Assembly: GCA_903917305.1 (NCBI GenBank)
Contig: CAIXAA010000102.1
Span: forward strand, 1-10,449
From: an uncultured Myxococcales bacterium
Lineage (GTDB): Bacteria > Myxococcota_A > UBA9042
DNA: 10,449 bases
Reading direction: 5' to 3'
The notes beneath the pieces were generated by a model. It saw only the letters and a list, made by a program, of their open reading frames with translations. It was not told the DNA's origin and did no database searches. A program made the translations under genes and the position numbers. The stretch's first letter is position 1. Every line of letters starts with the position of its first letter. Shown piece by piece: positions 1-6,274 of the stretch.

Positions 1-1
1 C

Positions 2-73
2 GATCTGGGCGCCGCGCCCGAAGCTGCGCCGCCGCTGCCCGAGTCGGAGCCGGTGCGGCGCCGCGATCGGTAG
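2..73 (+). CDS. C-terminal tail of an upstream gene (partial, unidentified)
   Basis: The frame beginning at base 2 reads 23 codons with strong G/C third positions and ends at a TAG at 71-73. The peptide is Ala/Pro/Glu-rich and finishes with a basic cluster ending RRRDR. This looks like the disordered C-terminus of a protein whose body lies left of the window. No domain is visible and no function can be assigned. The call rests only on codon composition and on a stop that fits the spacing to the next gene, so it could also be non-coding DNA. Confidence 0.35.
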   Translation, partial: DLGAAPEAAPPLPESEPVRRRDR

Positions 74-83
74 CCTGGAAAAG

Positions 84-113
84 TTGGGCATTCCCGCGGC
101 CATCGGCTAGCAT
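84..113 (+). promoter_or_regulatory. Possible sigma70-type promoter of the small lipoprotein gene
   Basis: TTGGGC at 84-89 (3 of 6 matches to TTGACA) and TAGCAT at 108-113 (4 of 6 to TATAAT) are separated by 18 bases. They lie 32 bases before the start codon at 146, in the only short gap between the upstream stop and this gene. The -35 match is weak, so this is a candidate only. Confidence 0.3.
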
Positions 114-145
114 CGCCGTGCGCCAGGACGGCGCCGAGGTCGCGC

Positions 146-718
146 ATGGCTCGCAATTCGTGGCTCTTTTTGTGCCTGCTGGTCGCCTGCAAGGACCCGG
201 CGGCTGCGCCATCCGCGGCGCTGACCGCGTCCAAGCCGGTGCCCGCGGTGGCGGCGTTGGCTGCGGAGGCGCAAGCGTCCGACATGCCGCCCATTTCCCC
301 GGCAGCACCGGTCACGGCCGAGAACCTGGCGGAGCGCGGGCCGCCGCCCCAAGGCCTGTGCGAGGTGGAGCTGAGCGGCGATCTGGCCGGACCCCCGCCG
401 GCAAAAGGCAGCGAGTTCATTGTCTATGTCTGCGAAGGGGACTGCCTGCAGGGCGGCCGCACGCTGCAGCGCGCCAATGCGCGCGGCGGGCCCAAGTTCT
501 TCACCGAGGTCTTCGTGCCCTGCGGCACGTCGCTGGGCGTGTGCGCCGCCGTCGAGCCCGAAGCCTCGATCGCCCCTTCGCCCACGACGATCTACGGCCA
601 GGCCAAGGGCACGTACCTCGCGATCGGGCAGGGCGAGATCGAGTTCAAGCAGGTGCACGTGCAGCTCGAAGCAGGACCGCCGCGCACCTTCGCCGCGCCG
701 CTTCGCAAGGTCCGCTAG
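146..718 (+). CDS. Small predicted lipoprotein of unknown function
   Basis: This 190-residue protein starts with a short lipoprotein signal: Arg3, a hydrophobic stretch (residues 6-14) and the lipobox LVAC with the lipidated Cys at 15. Lys follows the Cys, so outer-membrane sorting is plausible but unproven. Residues 17-68 are an Ala/Pro-rich, probably disordered tether. Residues about 70-175 form a compact, beta-rich-looking domain with five cysteines (72, 96, 100, 126, 133), including a CEGDC pair, which suggests disulfides outside the cytoplasm. The ATG at 146 is favoured because GAGG at 136-139 sits 6 bases before it and because the lipobox follows at the expected distance. I do not recognise the family. 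The 132-base gap and separate promoter before the next gene suggest it is not strictly co-transcribed with the large repeat lipoprotein. That it is a gene is fairly sure; the function is unknown. Confidence 0.8.
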   Translation: MARNSWLFLCLLVACKDPAAAPSAALTASKPVPAVAALAAEAQASDMPPISPAAPVTAENLAERGPPPQGLCEVELSGDLAGPPPAKGSEFIVYVCEGDCLQGGRTLQRANARGGPKFFTEVFVPCGTSLGVCAAVEPEASIAPSPTTIYGQAKGTYLAIGQGEIEFKQVHVQLEAGPPRTFAAPLRKVR

Positions 719-763
719 CCTCTCCTGAGCAGGTTGCCGGCAGCGCCCGCCGGGCGATTCTCA

Positions 764-792
764 TTGACGCTCGTCCGCCAAGCTTCCATACT
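764..792 (+). promoter_or_regulatory. Sigma70-type promoter candidate for the repeat lipoprotein
   Basis: TTGACG at 764-769 matches the -35 consensus at 5 of 6 positions. CATACT at 787-792 matches the -10 at 4 of 6, with an ideal 17-base spacer. Transcription would begin near 799 and give a leader of about 50 bases. An A/T-rich island (821-838) just before the ribosome binding site stands out from the GC-rich surroundings and would keep the start region unstructured. Confidence 0.5.
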
Positions 793-838
793 CCCGCGCC
801 CGCACGGCCAGCCGGTCGCGCAATAAAATGAAATACAT

Positions 839-844
839 AGGGAG
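839..844 (+). promoter_or_regulatory. Strong ribosome binding site of the repeat lipoprotein
   Basis: AGGGAG lies 6 bases before the ATG at 851. It fixes this start, which also places the signal peptide and lipobox correctly. It is the clearest Shine-Dalgarno sequence among the first three genes of the window. Confidence 0.7.
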
Positions 845-850
845 ATCCCG

Positions 851-3800
851 ATGTTCCGCGTGCCTACCCCGATCCGTTGCCTCCTTGTCGTGTGTCTCAG
901 TTTCGTCACCGTTGCCTGCAGCGACAACACCCCCGCCGCGACGACCAAGACCGGCACCAAGGACGCGGCGACGACCGACTCCTGGGTCAAGCTGAGCGAC
1001 GTCAAGGCCACCGACGCGACGCCCGACGTCAAGCTCGCGGAGCTGCCGGGTGTCGACGTGGCCACCGGTTGCAAAGCGAATGAAGAGTGCGTCGGCAAGG
1101 TCAGCGGCCTGCAGGTCTGCCAGATCGAGGCGTGCGAGAAGGCGACGGGCAAGTGCATCGCGACGATGGCGTCCGACGGCACGGCGTGCGACGGGACCAC
1201 GAACCTGTGCGTGGTGGCGCCGACGACCTGCCAGGCGGGCATCTGCTCGGGCAAGGCGGTCCTGTGCGACGACACCAACCCGTGCACGGACGACTCGTGC
1301 GACCCGGCCGCGGGCTGCATGCACGTGAACAACACGGCGCTTTGCGATGACGGCGATGCGTGCACGACGGGCGATTCCTGCAGCGACGGCAAGTGCCACG
1401 GCGGCTCGAACAGCTGCACCGGCAAGGAGACGAACTGCGGCAACGGCATCGACGACGACAAGGACGGCGCGACGGACTGCCAGGACAACGACTGCTCCGC
1501 CAGCGACCTGTGCAAGGTGACCGGCCCGGAGACGATCTGCAACGACAAGATCGACAACGACAATGACGGCAAGACCGACTGCGACGACACGGATTGCGCC
1601 AAGGACCCGGCTTGCGCCGTGCTCGTGCCGACGACCGAGACGCTGTGCGCTGACCAGATCGACAACGACAAGGACGGGATGACGGACTGCGCGGACAACG
1701 ACTGCGCGGCGGACGCGGCTTGCGCGACGCCGCTCAAGGAGACGCTGTGCGCGGACGGCATCGACAACGACAAGGACGGCAAGACGGACTGCGCGGACGC
1801 GGACTGCACGGCGGACGCGGCTTGCAAGAAGTCGAACGTTGAGACGATCTGCAATGACAAGATCGACAACGACCAGGACGGCGCGACGGACTGCGCGGAC
1901 AACGACTGCATGGCGGACCTCGCCTGCGCCGTGACGCCGGAGACCAACTGCACCGACAAGATCGACAACGACGGCGACGGCAAGACCGACTGCGACGACA
2001 GCGACTGCGCCAAGACCGCCGCGTGCAAGGTCGTCGAGACGCTGTGCGCCGACAAGATCGACAACGACAAGGACGGCTTCACGGACTGCGACGACAGCGA
2101 CTGCGCCGCCGACGCCGCTTGCGCGACCAAGTGCGTGCACGACCTGTGCACGGCGGGCGCCAAGGTGGCCAAGACCTGCGACGCGTGCGCGACCGCGGTG
2201 TGCGCGCAGGACAGCTACTGCTGCAGCACCTCCTGGGACAGCAACTGCGTGAGCGAGATCGCGCAGTACTGCACCAAGCAGTGCCCGGTGCCGGTCGAGA
2301 CGAATTGCACCGACAAGGTCGACAACGACAAGGACGGCATGACCGACTGCGCCGACACCGACTGCGCCGCCGATCCCGCCTGCAAGACCGCGCTGTGCGT
2401 GCCCGACTATCCGTTCGCTTGCGGTGGCACGGACAACTTCAACAACAGCGGCACGGCCAGCACCAACCAGATTGACGGCTACACCTGCGCCGACGGCACG
2501 ACGAACGGGGAGACCGGCAACGAGTACACCTACGACTTCACGTCGGAGTGCGATGGCCCGATGACCATCACGCTGTTGAAGCAAGGCACGGCGACGGGCT
2601 TCCTGGATCTCTACATCCTCGATGGCAGCAAGAGCTGCGCGAGCGCGAGCTGCCTGGGCCACGGCCTGATGAGCGGCAACACCGCGACCAAGACGCTGGA
2701 TGCCAAGAAGGGCCAGAAGTTCTTCGTCGTGATCGACGGCTACGCGGGCTACTCCGCCGACTTCACCATCAAGGCGACCTGCGGCTGCGCGGCCGGCAAG
2801 GAGACCGCTTGCGCGGACGGCATCGACAACGACGTGGACGGCAAGACCGACTGCGCCGACAAGGACTGCGCCAAGGACCTGGCCTGCGCGCCGACCACCG
2901 AGACGAGCTGCACCGACAAGATCGACAACGACAAGGACGGCCAGACCGACTGCGCGGACAGCGACTGCGCCAAGGACCCGGCTTGCTCCTCGACCGTCGA
3001 GAAGATCTGCAACGACAAGATCGACAACGACAAGGACGGCATGACGGACTGCGCGGACAGCGACTGCGCCCAGGACCTGGCTTGCGCGCCGACCGTCGAG
3101 ACCGATTGCGGTGACGGCATCGACAATGACAAGGACGGCAAGACGGACTGCGCGGACTCGGATTGCTCCGGCAAGGCGGCGTGCGTGTGCGCGGCGACCG
3201 AGTCGCTGGCTTGCGGCGGCAACAGCAGCTGGAGCAACAGCGGCCAGGGCAGCACCAAGGCCGTCGATGCGTACACCTGCACGGACAACCCGGGCTACAC
3301 GATCAAGAACGAGACGGGCTCCGAGTACAGCTACAGCTACACGGCGGACTGCGACGGCACGCTCACGGTGAGCTTGACCAAGACGTCTGCCGCGGCCGGC
3401 TACCTGGACCTGTTCTTGCTCGACGGCGCCAAGGCGTGCGGCGGCAACACCTGCACGGCGCACGCGCTGATGAACGCCGCGGGCACGGCGAGCAAGGCGG
3501 TGCCGGTCACCAAGGGCCAGCAGCTGTTCATCACGGTCGATGGCTACCAGGGCTTCTCGGGCAACTACGCCATCAAGGCGGCTTGCGACTGCGCGCTGCC
3601 GACGCCGGCGACCGAGACCAACTGCTCCGACAAGATCGACAACGACAAGGACGGCAAGACCGACTGCGCCGACAGCGACTGCGCGGCGGATGCGGCTTGC
3701 AAGGTGGGCGCCGAGACGATCTGCAACGACGGCATCGACAACGACAAGAACGGCAAGACCGACTGCGCCGACCCGGCGTGCGCGACCGACCCCGCCTGCA

Positions 3801-4717
3801 CCTGCCAGGAGGACTTCGCGATGACGTGCGGCGCTTCGGACTCCTTCACCAACAGCGGCGCCGGCAGCAGCAAGGCGATCGACGCCTACACCTGCGCGGA
3901 CGGCAGCGCGGTGAACGAGACGGGTTCCGAGTACGTCTACGCCTACGTCGGCGAGTGCGACGGCGACGTGACCGTGACCTTGACCAAGACCGCGACGACG
4001 ACCGGCTACCTCGACCTGTTCCTGCTCGACGGCGCCAAGACCTGCGGCGGCGATGCGTGCCTCGCGCACAGCCTGATGGGCGGCAAGACGGCCACGTTGA
4101 CCTTCACCGCCAAGAAGGGCGCCAAGTACGGGATTGCCGTGGACGGCTACGCGGGCTACTCCGGCGCCTACACGATCAAGACGACGTGCGGCTGCGCGCC
4201 GGCGACCGAGACGAACTGCACCAACGCCATCGATGACGACAAGGACGGCTTGACCGACTGCGCCGACAGCGATTGCGCGGGCGACGCGGCGTGCCAGACG
4301 GCGAGCAACTGCATGCCGGACACGGGCTTGGATTGCGGCTACGTCAGCAAGTACTCGACCAGCTCCACCGATGCGACCAACGCGATCACGTCCTACACCT
4401 GCACGGACGCGGCGGCGGCCATCACCGGCGAGACGGGCCACGAGGAGGCGTACACGTTCGTGCCTTCCTGCAACGGCACCGCGACGGTCACGTTGACGCA
4501 GCCGAGCAACGCGGCCGGCGACCTCGACCTGTTCATCCTCGATGGCACGAAGGCTTGCGGCGGCTCGACCTGCGTCGCGCACGCGCTGGCGCTCGGCTCC
4601 AAGACGGCCACCAAGACCTTCACGGTGACCAAGGGCCAGAAGTTCGACCTCGTCGTGGACGGCTTCAACAAGTACAACGGGTCGTACACGCTCGACGCGG
4701 CTTGCTCCTGCCAGTAG
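851..4717 (+). CDS. Giant Cys/Asp-rich repeat lipoprotein with EF-hand-type loops and PPC-like domains
   Basis: This 1288-residue protein has a basic n-region (Arg3, Arg9), a hydrophobic core and a lipobox-like TVAC with Cys23, so it is probably anchored at the cell surface. Order of parts: Thr/Asp/Lys-rich tether (24-70); EGF/disintegrin-like Cys-rich region (74-190); repeats R1-R7 (193-424); a separate Cys-rich module (428-478) with a YCC...WD...C signature; R8 (483-511); PPC-like domain 1 (516-646); R9-R12 (651-778); PPC-like 2 (780-914); R13-R14 (922-983); PPC-like 3 (985-1115); R15 (1120-1148); PPC-like 4 (1154-1288). The repeats resemble calcium-binding thrombospondin type 3 and EF-hand loops. 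PPC domains are usually accessory beta-sandwiches on secreted proteins. No catalytic domain, transmembrane C-terminus or sorting signal is visible. A structural, adhesive or ligand-binding surface role is inference. It appears monocistronic. Confidence 0.9.
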   Translation: MFRVPTPIRCLLVVCLSFVTVACSDNTPAATTKTGTKDAATTDSWVKLSDVKATDATPDVKLAELPGVDVATGCKANEECVGKVSGLQVCQIEACEKATGKCIATMASDGTACDGTTNLCVVAPTTCQAGICSGKAVLCDDTNPCTDDSCDPAAGCMHVNNTALCDDGDACTTGDSCSDGKCHGGSNSCTGKETNCGNGIDDDKDGATDCQDNDCSASDLCKVTGPETICNDKIDNDNDGKTDCDDTDCAKDPACAVLVPTTETLCADQIDNDKDGMTDCADNDCAADAACATPLKETLCADGIDNDKDGKTDCADADCTADAACKKSNVETICNDKIDNDQDGATDCADNDCMADLACAVTPETNCTDKIDNDGDGKTDCDDSDCAKTAACKVVETLCADKIDNDKDGFTDCDDSDCAADAACATKCVHDLCTAGAKVAKTCDACATAVCAQDSYCCSTSWDSNCVSEIAQYCTKQCPVPVETNCTDKVDNDKDGMTDCADTDCAADPACKTALCVPDYPFACGGTDNFNNSGTASTNQIDGYTCADGTTNGETGNEYTYDFTSECDGPMTITLLKQGTATGFLDLYILDGSKSCASASCLGHGLMSGNTATKTLDAKKGQKFFVVIDGYAGYSADFTIKATCGCAAGKETACADGIDNDVDGKTDCADKDCAKDLACAPTTETSCTDKIDNDKDGQTDCADSDCAKDPACSSTVEKICNDKIDNDKDGMTDCADSDCAQDLACAPTVETDCGDGIDNDKDGKTDCADSDCSGKAACVCAATESLACGGNSSWSNSGQGSTKAVDAYTCTDNPGYTIKNETGSEYSYSYTADCDGTLTVSLTKTSAAAGYLDLFLLDGAKACGGNTCTAHALMNAAGTASKAVPVTKGQQLFITVDGYQGFSGNYAIKAACDCALPTPATETNCSDKIDNDKDGKTDCADSDCAADAACKVGAETICNDGIDNDKNGKTDCADPACATDPACTCQEDFAMTCGASDSFTNSGAGSSKAIDAYTCADGSAVNETGSEYVYAYVGECDGDVTVTLTKTATTTGYLDLFLLDGAKTCGGDACLAHSLMGGKTATLTFTAKKGAKYGIAVDGYAGYSGAYTIKTTCGCAPATETNCTNAIDDDKDGLTDCADSDCAGDAACQTASNCMPDTGLDCGYVSKYSTSSTDATNAITSYTCTDAAAAITGETGHEEAYTFVPSCNGTATVTLTQPSNAAGDLDLFILDGTKACGGSTCVAHALALGSKTATKTFTVTKGQKFDLVVDGFNKYNGSYTLDAACSCQ
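1427..2383 (+). repeat. Block of eight 29-residue calcium-loop repeats (R1-R8)
   Basis: Eight copies of an 87-base, 29-codon unit encode the pattern ETxC-x4-IDNDxDGxTDCxDxDC-x5-C. The last two are separated by a 58-residue segment that contains the distinct Cys-rich module. Each unit keeps four Cys (unit positions 4, 18, 23, 29). It also has Asp at loop positions 1, 3, 5, 9 and 12 with Gly at 6, the ligand spacing of an EF-hand loop. Spacers between units are 3 to 7 residues in the uninterrupted part. The DNA core coding for IDNDKDG is nearly invariant. Confidence 0.9.
2134..2284 (+). other. Small Cys-rich module inserted between repeats R7 and R8
   Basis: Residues 428-478 of the repeat lipoprotein carry ten cysteines in the pattern C-x4-C-x9-C-x2-C-x4-C-x5-CC-x7-C-x7-C-x3-C, with Tyr before the CC pair and Trp-Asp between it and the next Cys. 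It does not match the flanking 29-residue repeats. From memory, similar YCC/WD cysteine modules are common in extracellular proteins of Myxococcota. The function is unknown to me. Confidence 0.6.
2396..2788 (+). other. PPC-like beta-sandwich domain 1 of the repeat lipoprotein
   Basis: Residues 516-646 begin with a Cys pair (516, 524), then the YTC, GETGNEYTYDF, SEC, LDLYILDG, VVIDGYAGYS and ATCGC signatures. Alternating hydrophobic strands and the VDGYxGYSGxYTI-type ending resemble bacterial pre-peptidase C-terminal (PPC) domains. It carries seven cysteines, which is more than typical PPC domains and implies disulfide stabilisation. The same layout recurs three more times in this protein. Confidence 0.65.
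2801..3184 (+). repeat. Block of four calcium-loop repeats (R9-R12)
   Basis: Four 29-residue units (residues 651-679, 684-712, 717-745, 750-778) are spaced by only four residues. All four Cys and the Asp 1/3/5/9/12 loop spacing are kept in each. They link PPC-like domains 1 and 2. R11 starts with EKIC instead of ETxC. Confidence 0.88.
3188..3592 (+). other. PPC-like beta-sandwich domain 2
   Basis: Residues 780-914 repeat the domain 1 layout: LACGG, AYTC, ETGSEYSYSY, ADCDG, YLDLFLLDG, CGGNTC, VDGYQGFSGNYAIKAACDC. It is slightly longer than domain 1 because of an insertion after YTC (TDNPGYTIKN). Confidence 0.65.
3614..3799 (+). repeat. Calcium-loop repeats R13-R14
   Basis: Two units (residues 922-950 and 955-983). 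R13 is a near-perfect consensus copy. R14 keeps all four Cys, but loop Asp5 is Asn (DNDKNG) and the later DSDC is replaced by PAC, so its metal site is likely weakened. Confidence 0.85.
3803..4195 (+). other. PPC-like beta-sandwich domain 3
   Basis: Residues 985-1115 contain MTCG, AYTC, NETGSEYVYAY, GECDG, YLDLFLLDG, CGGDAC, VDGYAGYSGAYTIKTTCGC. It is closest by eye to domain 2 in the YLDLFLLDGAK segment, which suggests a recent common copy. Confidence 0.65.
4208..4294 (+). repeat. Single calcium-loop repeat R15
   Basis: One 29-residue unit (residues 1120-1148) lies between PPC-like domains 3 and 4. It has IDDDKDG in place of IDNDKDG, as does R1 at the other end. All four Cys and the loop Asp residues are kept. 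Confidence 0.85.
4310..4714 (+). other. PPC-like beta-sandwich domain 4 (C-terminal, most divergent)
   Basis: Residues 1154-1288 follow the same plan: LDCG, SYTC, GETGHEEAYTF, PSCNG, LDLFILDG, CGGSTC, VVDGFNKYNGSYTLDAACSCQ. The final DGYxGYSG signature has become DGFNKYNG. The protein ends directly after this domain, with no sorting tail. Confidence 0.6.
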
Positions 4718-4834
4718 TCCAGGGCGCGAAAACCTTGCACGATCGCCCCTCCAGACATAGCCTCGCGCCGCGGGACTGCGCCTTGCCCTTTGCGTCAGCT
4801 TGGGTGCAAGAGCGCAGCGCGGCACGGGGGTGCG

Positions 4835-6271
4835 ATGGGCGCGTTCTGGTCATTCGGCAAGCAGGATCAAGTCAGCGCTAGCGAAGGGGCTTCTGCCAAG
4901 GAGCAGTACCTCGACGAGCGCATGGCGCAGCTGGAGCGCGAGCACGCCGAGAAGCTGGCTGCGCTCGAAGCGCGGCTGGCGGACGCCGACAAGGCCGTCG
5001 CGCGGCTGACGCGCTTCAAGGACAACCTGGGCAACCAGATCGACGAGCTGGGCGAGAGGCTGGCGCTGTCGGAGTCGGTGATCTCCAACCTGCCGGAACC
5101 CCTGGTCATCACCGATCTGGCTGGCGTCGTCAGCTACATGAACGAGGCGGCGCTGCAGGCGTGTGGGCGCAAGCGCGAGGACGTGCTGGGCAAGCTGCGC
5201 GAGGCGGAGCTGTGGGGCACCGCGGCGGCCGGCGAGTCGCCGATTGACCAGTGCTTGCGCGCGGCCAAGCCGGTCATCGACGTGCAGCGCCAGTTCACGG
5301 CGCCAGATGGCTCGACGCGGCACCTGCTCGTGACGGCGGCGCCGCGGCGGACGTCGCTGGGCGAGGTCAAGGGCGCCTTCGCCATCTACCGTGATCACAC
5401 GGAAGCCGCTATTTTGACAGAGGAATTGGTGCACTCCGGCGAGCGGGTGCGCGACGAGCACACCTCGGCGGCGGAGATCCTGGCGGCTTCGCGCGAGCAG
5501 GTGGCGAGCGCCAGCGAGCAAGCGACGACGGTGGCGGAAGTCTCGACGACTGCGACGGAACTTGCTGCTTCTGCTGGGGAAGTGGCCGATGCCTGCGCGC
5601 TGATTGCCGATTCGATCGCGACCCTGCAGCGCACGGCGCACGAAGGCCAGCGCATCGTCGAGCAGTCGGTCGCCAACCTCGTGCGGCTGCAGGAGATGAC
5701 CAACGAAGCCGGCCAGCAGATCGCGGGGCTCGGCGAACGAATCCGCAGGATTGAAGGCATCGTCGACCTCATCAGCACCGTCGCCGCGGAGACCAAGCTC
5801 ATCGCCTTCAACGCCGCCATCGAAGCCGCGCGCGCCGGCGACGTCGGCCGCGGCTTCGCGGTCGTGGCCAGCGAGGTCAAGAGCCTCGCGGAGAGCGTCG
5901 CGGCGTCGAGCACGGAAATCCGCAGCATGGTCGGGGACATCCGCGGCTCGACCTCCAACGCCATCTTGAGCGCCGAAGGCCAGTGGAAGCTGATGGACCA
6001 GGTCGTCGACCTGTCCAACCGATCCGCCAGTGCTTTCCGGGAGATCGTGCTGGCCATCGAGGCGGTCTCCGGTCGCTCGCGCGGCATCACGTCGTCCTCG
6101 CACCAGCAGAAGGTCGCGACCGAACAGCTGACCATTGCGATGTCCGAGATGAGCCGCGCAGCGAACCTCTCGGCAACGTCGGCACAGCAGACGATCACCG
6201 CGGTGTCGCTGCTGACGGACTTCGCCAAGGATCTCGACGACGCCCTGCAGCGATTCAAGCAGGAGCGCTAG
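4835..6271 (+). CDS. Cytoplasmic PAS-domain methyl-accepting chemotaxis protein
   Basis: This 478-residue chemoreceptor has no signal peptide and no transmembrane segment. A charged coiled coil (about 22-82) precedes a PAS domain (about 78-190, with NLPEPLVITDLAGVVSYMN and later AFAIYRDHTE). The MCP signalling helices run from about 225 to 475, with the hairpin tip at 315-345 (NAAIEAARAGDVGRGFAVVASEV). SSSHQQKVAT (420-429) fits the MCP methylation consensus with Gln424/Gln425, and Glu228/Gln229 is a possible second site, consistent with CheB and CheR downstream. Tip residues that are usually QTN read ETK (319-321). I chose ATG 4835, with GGGGG at 4826-4830, over TTG 4790, which lacks a ribosome binding site. 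It heads the che operon, 3 bases before cheA. What the PAS domain senses cannot be told. A weak promoter guess is TTGCAC (4735) with TAGCCT (4758). Confidence 0.93.
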   Translation: MGAFWSFGKQDQVSASEGASAKEQYLDERMAQLEREHAEKLAALEARLADADKAVARLTRFKDNLGNQIDELGERLALSESVISNLPEPLVITDLAGVVSYMNEAALQACGRKREDVLGKLREAELWGTAAAGESPIDQCLRAAKPVIDVQRQFTAPDGSTRHLLVTAAPRRTSLGEVKGAFAIYRDHTEAAILTEELVHSGERVRDEHTSAAEILAASREQVASASEQATTVAEVSTTATELAASAGEVADACALIADSIATLQRTAHEGQRIVEQSVANLVRLQEMTNEAGQQIAGLGERIRRIEGIVDLISTVAAETKLIAFNAAIEAARAGDVGRGFAVVASEVKSLAESVAASSTEIRSMVGDIRGSTSNAILSAEGQWKLMDQVVDLSNRSASAFREIVLAIEAVSGRSRGITSSSHQQKVATEQLTIAMSEMSRAANLSATSAQQTITAVSLLTDFAKDLDDALQRFKQER

Positions 6272-6274
6272 CCC

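Noticed and set aside
118..831. Plus-strand open frame overlapping the small lipoprotein
   Set aside because: Arg/Ala-rich shadow frame without a signal peptide or ribosome binding site; the 146-718 frame has both.
715..2172. Minus-strand Ser/Leu repeat frame (SLSLSILS pattern)
   Set aside because: It is the antisense of the calcium-loop repeat in another frame, with no independent start signal or domain.
1427..4294. CRISPR-like regular repeats
   Set aside because: Repeats are in-frame protein-coding units of 87 bases with diverged copies and no unique spacers of constant size.
4722..4738. Sigma54-like element (GGG ... TTGC) before the che operon
   Set aside because: The distance between the GG and GC elements is two to three bases off the required spacing.
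4722..4748. Hairpin GGGCG/CGCCC as a terminator of the repeat lipoprotein
   Set aside because: Stem of only five pairs, a 17-base loop and no following T tract.
761..4825. A 1354-codon open frame on the minus strand under the repeat lipoprotein
   Set aside because: It mirrors the repeats and is low-complexity Val/Ala/Arg (VLVVVDLVGA-type). It lacks stops because of the GC-rich, Asp/Cys-repeat codons opposite. The plus strand has the signal peptide, ribosome binding site and recognisable domains.
4790..4834. TTG start giving the MCP 15 extra residues
   Set aside because: No Shine-Dalgarno sequence before 4790, while GGGGG precedes the ATG at 4835; the extra residues look unlike MCP N-termini.
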